Positions 5,387-11,820 of a DNA stretch of 13,649 nt are shown piece by piece (the stretch's first letter is position 1; each line of letters starts with the position of its first letter). Both the position numbers and the translations under genes were made by a program. The notes below the pieces were generated by a model. The model was not told the DNA's origin, made no database searches, and saw nothing but the letters and a program-made list of their open reading frames with translations. The stretch is from Alistipes sp. UBA943 (lineage in GTDB: Bacteria; Bacteroidota; Bacteroidia; Bacteroidales; Rikenellaceae), in NCBI GenBank assembly GCA_002293345.1, contig DBDB01000031.1, forward strand, positions 1 through 13,649. The letters are read 5' to 3'.

Positions 5387-6571
5387 ATGTTTAACTTTTT
5401 GACGACATTTTTGAGCTCCTTTTTGGGTGAAAGTGTGACGAAATTCCTCCATGAGACGGGTTTCGCGAACCTCTTTTCGCACGAGGGGGGGTATAAATAC
5501 CTGGTGATGATCGCCGTGGGGTGTTTCTTCCTCTATTTGGCGATCAAACACAAGTTCGAGCCCATGTTGTTGGTGCCGATCGGTTTCGGAATCCTGATCG
5601 GAAATATTCCGATGGTGGCCGGACACGCCATAGGTATCTATGAGGAGGGATCGGTGCTCAACATACTCTATTACGGTGTGGTGAAGGGGGTCTATCCGCC
5701 GTTGATCTTCCTCGGTGTGGGGGCGATGACGGACTTCTCGTCACTGCTCTCGAATCCCAAACTGATGTTGGTCGGGGCGGCGGCGCAGATCGGTATCTTC
5801 GCGGCCTATATCGGTGCGTTGGCACTCGGATTTCCGGCCAATGAGGCGGGTTCCATCGCCATTATCGGTGGTGCGGACGGCCCTACAGCCATCTTTTTGA
5901 CCAGCCGACTGGCGCCCCAGTTCATGGGTGCGATCGCGATCTGTGCGTACAGTTACATGGCACTCGTGCCGGTGATTCAACCGCCCATCATGCGACTGCT
6001 GACCACCAAAAAGGAGCGTGTCATCAAGATGAAACCCGCGCGCGTGGTCTCCTCCACGGAGAAGATCCTTTTCCCGATCATTGCCTTCCTGTTGACGACG
6101 TTCATTGTGCCTGACGCCATTCCGCTGTTGGGAATGTTGTTCCTCGGTAACCTGTTGAAGGAGTGTGGGGTGGTGAAGCGTCTGGCTGTGACGGCAAGTA
6201 ACCAACTCATCGACATCGTGACGATCCTGATCGGTCTGACGGTCGGTGCGTCGACACAGGCGAGTGTCTTCCTGACGCCTAAAACGCTGGGTATCTTTGT
6301 GTTGGGTGCACTGTCGTTCATCGTTGCCACGATGGGAGGTGTGCTGTTCGTCAAGTTCATGAACCTGTTCCTCAAAGAGGGGAACAAGATCAATCCGTTG
6401 ATCGGTAACGCGGGTGTGAGTGCGGTACCGGCCGCGGCACGCGTGAGCCAGGATCAGGGTGTCAAGTACGACCGCACGAACTACCTGTTGATGCACGCGA
6501 TGGGCCCCAATGTGGCCGGTGTCGTGGGATCGGCAGTGGCGGCGGGTATATTATTATCCTTTTTGGGGTAA
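5387..6571 (+). CDS. mmdB: Sodium-translocating decarboxylase beta subunit (OadB / MmdB)
   Basis: The 394-residue, highly hydrophobic protein belongs to the OadB/MmdB/GcdB family. It decarboxylates carboxybiotin and couples this to sodium export through the inner membrane. About nine to eleven hydrophobic segments are visible. The hallmark GGADGPTAIF (161-170) contains the essential aspartate, Asp164 here (Asp203 in the Klebsiella protein). AYSYMALVPVIQPPIM (187-202) contains Tyr190, which is 26 residues on, the same distance as Asp203 to Tyr229. NPLIGNAGVSAVPAAARVSQ (336-355) and GPNVAGVVGSAVAAG (373-387) form the second half of the pair of inverted domains. The first 60 residues include an N-terminal helix usual in the family. 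It is the last gene of the decarboxylase operon and is followed by a palindromic element. Confidence 0.97.
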   Translation: MFNFLTTFLSSFLGESVTKFLHETGFANLFSHEGGYKYLVMIAVGCFFLYLAIKHKFEPMLLVPIGFGILIGNIPMVAGHAIGIYEEGSVLNILYYGVVKGVYPPLIFLGVGAMTDFSSLLSNPKLMLVGAAAQIGIFAAYIGALALGFPANEAGSIAIIGGADGPTAIFLTSRLAPQFMGAIAICAYSYMALVPVIQPPIMRLLTTKKERVIKMKPARVVSSTEKILFPIIAFLLTTFIVPDAIPLLGMLFLGNLLKECGVVKRLAVTASNQLIDIVTILIGLTVGASTQASVFLTPKTLGIFVLGALSFIVATMGGVLFVKFMNLFLKEGNKINPLIGNAGVSAVPAAARVSQDQGVKYDRTNYLLMHAMGPNVAGVVGSAVAAGILLSFLG

Positions 6572-6576
6572 TTTTC

Positions 6577-6689
6577 GATTTTATAGGGCAGCTTCGGCGC
6601 TTTGCTCATCATCTTCGATGGTCATGTACGTTCAGTACACTCCTATCTTGATGATTTCGACAAAACCCCCAATCTGCTCCCCTAAAATC
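6577..6689. repeat. Palindromic intergenic element, copy 2
   Basis: This 113-bp imperfect inverted repeat has matching arms at every level: GATTTTA (6577-6583) with TAAAATC (6683-6689); GCAG (6588-6591) with CTGC (6674-6677); TTTG (6601-6604) with CAAA (6661-6664); ATCATC (6608-6613) with GATGAT (6650-6655); and central TGTAC/GTACA (6625-6629, 6635-6639). The 24-bp core (6620-6643) shares 21 positions with the core at 2773-2796. It ends the decarboxylase operon but lacks the G+C stem plus U-run of an intrinsic terminator, so a termination role is possible but not shown. Confidence 0.7.
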
Positions 6690-6730
6690 AAAAATATTTT
6701 TGCGGCTTAAAGATTTTTTACTATCTTTGC
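6689..6730 (+). promoter_or_regulatory. Consensus Bacteroidota promoter for rplM-rpsI
   Basis: The -33 box TTTG (6699-6702) and -7 box TATCTTTG (6722-6729) are separated by exactly 19 nt, a full match to the primary sigma consensus. The -33 box forms the right end of a perfect 14-bp palindrome (6689-6702, five A then TA then five T between C and G), an AT-rich stretch that could act as an upstream element. Transcription should begin near 6736. Confidence 0.85.
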
Positions 6731-6733
6731 CCA

Positions 6734-6773
6734 CTCAAAAGAAGGGGCCCATGTGAAAGGGCATGAATTTGAG
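6734..6773 (+). promoter_or_regulatory. Folded 5' leader of rplM, possible ribosomal-protein control site
   Basis: In the roughly 70-nt untranslated leader, CTCAAA (6734-6739) pairs with TTTGAG (6768-6773). Inside this, GCCC (6747-6750) pairs with GGGC (6759-6762) around an 8-nt loop. The two-part stem sits right after the predicted transcription start. Autoregulation of the L13/S9 operon through an mRNA leader is known in other bacteria. That this fold does so here is inference. Confidence 0.4.
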
Positions 6774-6808
6774 CTGTTGTTTAGAGGTGTAATTAAAGTA
6801 TAGATAAA

Positions 6809-7264
6809 GTGGATTCAAGGAGTTATAAAACCGTTTCGGCCAATGCCGCGACGGTGAATAAAGAGTGGGTGTTGATCGATGCCGAGGATGCCGTGTTGGG
6901 ACGTTTGGCGTCGCAGGTGGCTAAGATCTTGCGCGGTAAGAATAAACCCAGTTTTACGCCTCATGTCGATTGTGGCGACAACGTGGTGGTGATCAATGCG
7001 GATAAAGTCCGATTGACCGGTAAAAAAATGACGGACAAAGTGTACGTGCGCCACACCGGTTACCCGGGCGGTCAACGTTTCGCCACTCCGGCGGATTACC
7101 TGAGCCGCCGACCGACATTTGTGATCGAGAAAGCAGTGAAGGGTATGTTGCCCCGCACGCGTCTGGGTGCCGCAGTGTTGAAAAACCTTAAAGTGTATGC
7201 CGGTGCAGAGCATCCGCATGCCGCTCAAAGTCCAAAAACGATTAAATTAAGCGATATTATATAA
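6809..7264 (+). CDS. rplM: 50S ribosomal protein L13
   Basis: The 151-residue protein is ribosomal protein L13, an early-assembling 23S rRNA-binding protein of the large subunit. Family landmarks are EWVLIDAEDAVLGRLASQVAKILRGKNKPSFTPHVDCGD, read in pieces at 19-57, then INADKVRLTGKK (62-73), HTGYPGG (81-87), AVKGMLPRT (109-117) and YAGAEHPHAAQSP (130-142). The N-terminal extension DSRSYKTVSANAATV is typical of Bacteroidota L13. The start is GTG at 6809. No in-frame ATG precedes it and the extension matches relatives, so an alternative start is unlikely. Its stop TAA shares its last A with the ATG of rpsI, so the two are translationally coupled. It is transcribed from a consensus promoter through a folded leader. 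Confidence 0.97.
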   Translation: MDSRSYKTVSANAATVNKEWVLIDAEDAVLGRLASQVAKILRGKNKPSFTPHVDCGDNVVVINADKVRLTGKKMTDKVYVRHTGYPGGQRFATPADYLSRRPTFVIEKAVKGMLPRTRLGAAVLKNLKVYAGAEHPHAAQSPKTIKLSDII

Positions 7265-7650
7265 TGGAAGTTATCAACACGGTGGGTCGTCGTAAGGCGG
7301 CAGTGGCGCGGGTGTACGTGAAGCCCGGAAAGGGTGACATTACGATCAATCGGAAGTCTTTGGAGACCTATTTTCCGCTTGAGATTTTGCAGTTTCAGGT
7401 GCGTCAGCCCCTCATGGCGACCGGTACGGTAGGGAGTTACGATGTGACGATCAACCTCGACGGCGGCGGTATCAAAGGTCAGGCCGAAGCGGCGCGTATG
7501 GGTATTGCACGTGCGTTGTGTGAGGTGGATGCCGAGCACCGCAGTGCGCTGAAAAAAGCAGGATTCCTGACGCGTGACTCCCGTGAGGTGGAGCGTAAGA
7601 AACCGGGACAGCCTGGTGCACGACGCAAGTTCCAGTTCAGCAAACGCTAA
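7264..7650 (+). CDS. rpsI: 30S ribosomal protein S9
   Basis: The 128-residue protein is S9, a small-subunit head protein whose C-terminal tail reaches the P-site tRNA. The start NTVGRRKAAVARVYVKPGKGDITIN (5-29) and the C-terminus PGQPGARRKFQFSKR (114-128), ending in the conserved basic KR tail, are diagnostic. GGGIKGQAEAARMGIARAL (67-85) is the central signature. Length is standard. The start codon overlaps the rplM stop by one base, and the L13-S9 pairing is conserved across bacteria. A 266-bp G-rich gap without a gene follows before rpsB, so the pair may or may not be co-transcribed with rpsB-tsf. Confidence 0.97.
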   Translation: MEVINTVGRRKAAVARVYVKPGKGDITINRKSLETYFPLEILQFQVRQPLMATGTVGSYDVTINLDGGGIKGQAEAARMGIARALCEVDAEHRSALKKAGFLTRDSREVERKKPGQPGARRKFQFSKR

Positions 7651-7916
7651 TTCCGGGGCCAGTGCCGGAGCTGCGCCGATAGGCGGTGCGGAGGCTGCGG
7701 CCCGTGGGAGGTGTGTGGTGTCGAAGGGGCGGCTCGTGATGGACAGGGGGCAGGAGTGACAGGGGGTGAAAGAGGACGGCAGGGGGAGTGATTGCTTGGG
7801 CGGAGTAGAGAGATTTGATTGTAAATAGAAACGGGGGCCGGGGAAGGAAGTTGGGGGCCGAGGCGGGTTAAAAACGAAGTAACAGGACGGGGAAGTACCC
7901 CAAAAAACAAAAAAGT
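7651..7916 (+). other. G-rich gap between rpsI and rpsB, no gene seen, possible rpsB leader
   Basis: No convincing coding frame or consensus promoter is present. The coding strand is strikingly rich in G runs. CAGGGGG occurs three times (7744-7750, 7760-7766, 7780-7786), and GGGGGCCGGGG (7833-7843) and GGGGGCCGAGG (7853-7863) follow. Near rpsI, GGGCC (7656-7660) can pair with GGCCC (7699-7703) around a CGCC-GATA-GGCG hairpin (7674-7685). Just before rpsB a GGGG-AAGTA-CCCC hairpin (7889-7901) precedes an A-rich stretch that runs to the start codon. It may be a leader for S2 autoregulation or simply spacer. Confidence 0.4.
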
Positions 7917-8804
7917 ATGTCGAGAACAGATTTTAACACATTGTTGGACGCGGGTGCGCATTTCGGTCACTTGAAGCGTAAGTGGAACCCCAAAATGGCG
8001 CCGTACATCTTTATGGAGAAGAACGGTATCCACATCATCGACCTTCACAAGACGGTCTTGAAGTTGGATGAGGCAGCCGGGGCGTTGAAAAATATTGCCA
8101 AGAACGGTCGCCGTATTTTGTTCGTTGCTACCAAGAAACAGGCCAAAGATCTGGTTGCCGAGAAGGTGGCGAGTGTCGGAATGCCTTACGTGACAGAGCG
8201 TTGGGCCGGTGGTATGTTGACCAACTTTCCCACGATCCGTAAGGCGGTGAAGAAGATGACGACCATCGACAAGATGAATGCCGACGGTACGTACGATAAC
8301 TTCTCGAAACGCGAACGTCTGCAAATTTCGCGTCAACGTGCCAAGTTGGAAAAAAACCTCGGGTCGATTGCCGACCTGACACGTTTGCCTGCAGCACTGT
8401 TTGTGGTCGATGTGCAGAAGGAGAACAATGCAGTGAAGGAGGCAAAACGTTTGGGTATTCCCGTGTTCGCGATTGTCGATACGTGTTGCGACCCGACCAA
8501 TGTGGATTACGTAATTCCCGCCAATGACGACGCACAGAAGTCGATCGCGGTGATCGTGGATGCCGTCGTGGCAGCGATCGCAGAGGGATTGGAGGAGCGT
8601 AAACACGAAAAAGAGTCCGGTGCGGATGACGATGCCGAAGGTGCGGAGGGCGATGTGGCTGTGAAAACCGCGAAACCGCGCATCAAAAAAGCAGTCCGTG
8701 AGGGCGTGGAGAAACAAGAAGCTGCCGTCGCTGAATTGACAGGTGCGGTTGCAGAAGAGAAAAAAGAAGAAGTGGCAGAGGAGGCCAAACAAGAAAATGA
8801 GTAA
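7917..8804 (+). CDS. rpsB: 30S ribosomal protein S2 with long acidic C-terminal tail
   Basis: The 295-residue protein is S2, the last-assembling small-subunit protein, which works with S1 at the mRNA path. The core (1-226) carries LLDAGAHFGHLKRKWNPKMAPYI (9-31), HIIDLHKT (39-46), ERWAGGMLTNF (94-104), LTRLPAALFVVDVQKENNAVKEA (154-176) and VDTCCDPTNVDYVIPANDDA (186-205). About 70 extra residues follow, rich in Glu, Lys and Ala and low in complexity, making it longer than the usual 230-260. Such tails occur in other S2 proteins and are probably disordered. The start is preceded by an A-rich segment typical of well-translated Bacteroidota genes. Its end overlaps the start of tsf by 8 nt. Confidence 0.97.
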   Translation: MSRTDFNTLLDAGAHFGHLKRKWNPKMAPYIFMEKNGIHIIDLHKTVLKLDEAAGALKNIAKNGRRILFVATKKQAKDLVAEKVASVGMPYVTERWAGGMLTNFPTIRKAVKKMTTIDKMNADGTYDNFSKRERLQISRQRAKLEKNLGSIADLTRLPAALFVVDVQKENNAVKEAKRLGIPVFAIVDTCCDPTNVDYVIPANDDAQKSIAVIVDAVVAAIAEGLEERKHEKESGADDDAEGAEGDVAVKTAKPRIKKAVREGVEKQEAAVAELTGAVAEEKKEEVAEEAKQENE

Positions 8805-9636
8805 TATGGAGATCAAGGCAGCTGATGTGATGAAGCTGCGCAAAATGACCGGGTCGGGAATGATGGACTGTAAAAGTGCGTTGCAGGAGGCCGAGGGTGA
8901 TTTTGATCGTGCACAGGAGATCATTCGCGAGAAGGGTAAGTTGGTCGTGGCGAAACGTGCCGACCGTACTGCCAGCGAGGGTGTCGTCGTGACGCGTATC
9001 GTAGGCGAAAAGGCATATTTGCTGTGCCTCGCTTGCGAAACCGATTTCGTGGCACAAAACGCCGAGTTCTCCGCCAGCGCCGAAGCAATGATGGAGGTGG
9101 CTGTGAAGAACGATGCCAAGGATCTCGCTCAGTTGTTGGTGTCCAAAAATGCCGAAGGTCGTTCGATAGAGGAACTCGTGACGGAGAAAACCGGACAGAC
9201 CGGTGAGAAGGTCGAAATCGCTTACTATGCACGCATCGAGGCGCCTTATTGTGCCGCTTATGTGCATTTCAACAAGAAACTGGGTACGATCCTGGGCTTC
9301 AATAAAGAGGTTCCCGAGGAGGTGGCGAAGACCATCGCGATGCAAGCGACGGCGATGGCACCCCTGGCGATCGACGAGAACGACATGCCGAAGGAGATGA
9401 TCGAGAAGGAGCAACGCATCGCTTTGGAGATGATGAAACAGGATCCTAAGAATGCAGGTAAGCCTGATCAGATTTTGGAGAAGATCGCCGAAGGTAAGAT
9501 GCGCAGGTTCTTTGAGGAGAACACGCTGTTGAATCAGGAGTTGGTGAGCGACAAAATCAAGATTTCGGAATACCTCGATAAAGCAGCCAAGGGTGCCACG
9601 GTGGTAGCCTACAAAAGGTTTGCGTTGGAGGCCTAA
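8797..9636 (+). CDS. tsf: Translation elongation factor Ts
   Basis: The 279-residue protein is EF-Ts, the cytoplasmic nucleotide-exchange factor that regenerates EF-Tu-GTP. The N-terminal UBA-like domain (about 5-47) contains KLRKMTGSGMMDCKSALQEA. The exchange motif ETDFVAQN is at 81-88 and contains the Thr-Asp-Phe-Val residues that contact EF-Tu. The C-terminal part contains LAIDENDMPKE and the KFFEE-like RRFFEENTLLNQ. I chose ATG 8797, which overlaps the rpsB stop (ATGAGTAA), because the frame upstream of it is only rpsB read out of frame. ATG 8806 (MEIKAADV) is an equally possible start, three codons later. The rpsB-tsf pairing is conserved across bacteria. Confidence 0.96.
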   Translation: MSNMEIKAADVMKLRKMTGSGMMDCKSALQEAEGDFDRAQEIIREKGKLVVAKRADRTASEGVVVTRIVGEKAYLLCLACETDFVAQNAEFSASAEAMMEVAVKNDAKDLAQLLVSKNAEGRSIEELVTEKTGQTGEKVEIAYYARIEAPYCAAYVHFNKKLGTILGFNKEVPEEVAKTIAMQATAMAPLAIDENDMPKEMIEKEQRIALEMMKQDPKNAGKPDQILEKIAEGKMRRFFEENTLLNQELVSDKIKISEYLDKAAKGATVVAYKRFALEA

Positions 9637-9651
9637 GGGCCGGGGGCCGAG
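9637..9651 (+). repeat. G-rich intergenic repeat, GGGGGCCGAG type
   Basis: GGGCC followed at once by GGGGGCCGAG begins on the base after the tsf stop. It matches the doubled motif found before the biotin carrier gene and before rpsB. Confidence 0.45.
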
Positions 9652-9686
9652 AGAGGGCGACAGGATCTTGAAAAATGATAAAAGGG

Positions 9687-9721
9687 AGAATCCCCGCGGC
9701 GGTTATGCTGATGGGGGTTCT
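9687..9721 (+). terminator. Probable rpsB-tsf terminator
   Basis: AGAATCCCC (9687-9695) pairs with GGGGGTTCT (9713-9721), nine pairs with one T-G, around a 17-nt loop. A run of A precedes it, but only TTG follows the final T, so the U-tract is poor. It lies between tsf and gyrB and may end the ribosomal operon partially. No consensus promoter for gyrB is evident in the remaining bases, so read-through into gyrB is plausible. Confidence 0.45.
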
Positions 9722-9740
9722 TTGTGAAAAATAGCGTGTT

Positions 9741-11687
9741 ATGGAGACAAACAAACCCGTTAAACAAGAGGAGTATTCAGCATCCAATATCCAGGTGCTC
9801 GAAGGCTTGGAGGCTGTTCGCAAGCGTCCTGCCATGTATATCGGCGATATCGGCGAGAAGGGTCTTCATCACCTGGTGTACGAGGTGGTCGACAACTCGA
9901 TCGACGAGGCATTGGCCGGTCACGCGTCGCACATCGACGTGACGATCAACGAGGACAACTCTGTCACGGTGAGAGACGATGGCCGAGGTATTCCGATCGA
10001 CTTCCATGAGAAGGAGGGTAAATCGGCCTTGGAGGTTGTCCTGACGGTGCTTCATGCCGGTGGTAAGTTCGACAAGGGGAGTTACAAAGTATCGGGCGGT
10101 CTGCACGGTGTGGGCGTGAGTTGCGTGAACGCACTTTCCGATAGATTGACGGCCGAAATCCATCGCGGTGGCAAGATATACAAGCAGGAATATAGCCTCG
10201 GGGCACCCCTGACAGGTGTCGAGGTAGTCGGCGAGACCGACGGTACGGGTACCACGATCACGTTCCATCCCGATGCGTCGATCTTCACACTCACGACCGA
10301 GTACAAGTACGAAATCCTGTCGAATCGCCTGCGCGAGTTGGCGTTCCTGAACAAGGGGATCCATCTGAGAATCACCGACATGCGTCACAAGGATGATGCA
10401 GGTGAGTATATTCATGATGAATTTTACTCCGAGGAGGGTCTCAAAGAGTTCGTTCAGTACCTCGATGCAGCGCGTGGACATGCCATCACGGAGATTATCT
10501 ATCTCGATACGGAGAAGAACGGGGTGCCGGTCGAAGTGGCGATGCAGTACAACGATTCGTTCTCCGAGAACGTGCATTCATACGTCAACAATATCAACAC
10601 GATCGAGGGCGGTACGCACCTCACCGGATTCCGTCGCGCCCTTACCCGTACGCTGAAAAAGTATGCCGAGGAGAGTGGTATGCTGTCGAAATTGAAGTTC
10701 GATATCAGTGGCGATGATTTTCGAGAGGGACTTACGGCCGTGATTTCCGTCAAAGTTGCCGAACCGCAATTCGAGGGGCAGACGAAAACCAAGTTGGGTA
10801 ACGATGAGGTGAGTGCCGCGGTTGACAATGCCGTGTCGGGCGCACTGCAGAACTTCCTGGAGGAGAATCCGAAGGATGCGAAAGCGATCGTGCAGAAGGT
10901 GATTTTGGCCGCTACGGCACGTCACGCGGCACGGCACGCACGCGAGTTGGTGCAGCGTAAAACGGTACTTTCGGGTGCCGGATTGCCCGGTAAATTGACC
11001 GATTGTTCGAGTCGCGACCGAAGTATCGCCGAGATTTTCTTCGTCGAGGGTGACTCCGCAGGTGGTACCGCCAAGAGCGGGCGCGATCGTGTCTTCCAGG
11101 CCATTATGCCGTTGCGCGGTAAAATCCTCAATATCGAAAAGGCCCAGGAGCATAAAATGTGGGAGAATGAGGAGATCAAGAGCATGTTCACCGCGATCGG
11201 GGTGTCGATCGGTACGGAGGAGGACTCCAAAGCCTTGAACCTCGACAAGTTGCGTTACGACAAGATCATCATCATGACCGATGCCGATGTGGATGGTAGT
11301 CACATTGCCACGCTGATGCTGACGTTCTTCTTCCGCAAGATGAAGGAGTTGGTCGAACAGGGACATGTCTATATCGCTACGCCGCCGCTCTATCTGGTCA
11401 AGAAAGGCAATACGGAAAAGTACTGTTGGACGGATAAGGAGCGTGACGCGTTGACCGAGCAGATGGGTAAGGGGGTGCATGTGCAGCGGTACAAAGGTCT
11501 CGGTGAGATGAATGCCGAGCAACTGTGGGCCACGACGATGAATCCCGAAACGCGTATTTTGCGCCAGGTGACGATTGAAAATGCTGCCGAAGCGGATCAC
11601 ACGTTCTCGATGCTGATGGGTGACGAGGTGCCGCCACGCCGCGAGTTTATCGAGAAGCATGCACAGTATGCCAATATTGACGCTTAA
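9741..11687 (+). CDS. gyrB: DNA gyrase subunit B
   Basis: The 648-residue protein is the ATPase subunit of DNA gyrase, which with GyrA introduces negative supercoils. The GHKL ATPase domain has EVVDNSIDEA (48-57, catalytic region with Asn52), DDGRGIPI (79-86) and GGLHGVGVSCVNALS (119-133). The transducer domain includes the QTKTKLGN loop (347-354). The TOPRIM domain has FVEGDSAGG (434-442, Glu436) and MTDADVDGSH (512-521, Asp514 and Asp516) for metal binding. PLRGKILNIEKA (457-468) and QRYKGLGEMNAEQLW (582-596) favour GyrB over ParE. Length is that of the short form without the insert of gamma-proteobacterial GyrB. It starts with ATG 104 bp after tsf and is followed by a strong terminator. 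Confidence 0.97.
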   Translation: METNKPVKQEEYSASNIQVLEGLEAVRKRPAMYIGDIGEKGLHHLVYEVVDNSIDEALAGHASHIDVTINEDNSVTVRDDGRGIPIDFHEKEGKSALEVVLTVLHAGGKFDKGSYKVSGGLHGVGVSCVNALSDRLTAEIHRGGKIYKQEYSLGAPLTGVEVVGETDGTGTTITFHPDASIFTLTTEYKYEILSNRLRELAFLNKGIHLRITDMRHKDDAGEYIHDEFYSEEGLKEFVQYLDAARGHAITEIIYLDTEKNGVPVEVAMQYNDSFSENVHSYVNNINTIEGGTHLTGFRRALTRTLKKYAEESGMLSKLKFDISGDDFREGLTAVISVKVAEPQFEGQTKTKLGNDEVSAAVDNAVSGALQNFLEENPKDAKAIVQKVILAATARHAARHARELVQRKTVLSGAGLPGKLTDCSSRDRSIAEIFFVEGDSAGGTAKSGRDRVFQAIMPLRGKILNIEKAQEHKMWENEEIKSMFTAIGVSIGTEEDSKALNLDKLRYDKIIIMTDADVDGSHIATLMLTFFFRKMKELVEQGHVYIATPPLYLVKKGNTEKYCWTDKERDALTEQMGKGVHVQRYKGLGEMNAEQLWATTMNPETRILRQVTIENAAEADHTFSMLMGDEVPPRREFIEKHAQYANIDA

Positions 11688-11770
11688 ACAGGGGCCCATC
11701 GGGGGGCAACCGGAGGGGAAGGGGGCTAACCCGGAAGGAGCATCGAGAGGATAGGGGAGATGGTCAATGA
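11688..11770 (+). other. G-rich 3' spacer of gyrB
   Basis: Bases 11688-11770, between the gyrB stop and the terminator, hold no gene. The coding strand is G-rich with runs of four to six G (for example at 11691, 11701, 11715 and 11721), like the other plus-strand gaps in this window, but without an exact GGGGGCCGAG copy. Confidence 0.4.
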
Positions 11771-11804
11771 AAAAGCGGAGACGATAGTCGTCTCCGCTTT
11801 TTTT
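11771..11804. terminator. Strong bidirectional intrinsic terminator between gyrB and korB
   Basis: A perfect 14-bp inverted repeat, AAAAGCGGAGACGA (11771-11784) with TCGTCTCCGCTTTT (11788-11801), surrounds a TAG loop. The plus strand continues with T to 11804, and the minus strand has a matching U-run from the A-tract. It therefore serves both convergent genes, gyrB from the left and korB from the right. Confidence 0.93.
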
Positions 11805-11820
11805 GTGCAGAAATTTTTTG

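Noticed and set aside
7574..7759. Small plus-strand open frame across the end of rpsI and the following gap
   Set aside because: It overlaps the certain rpsI coding sequence in another frame and its tail follows the G-rich spacer. No family features are seen.
7647..9119. Long open frame (490 codons) on the minus strand
   Set aside because: It lies antisense to rpsB and part of tsf, both certain genes. The protein has no recognisable domain and its composition follows the codon bias of the sense genes, which leaves few reverse stop codons.
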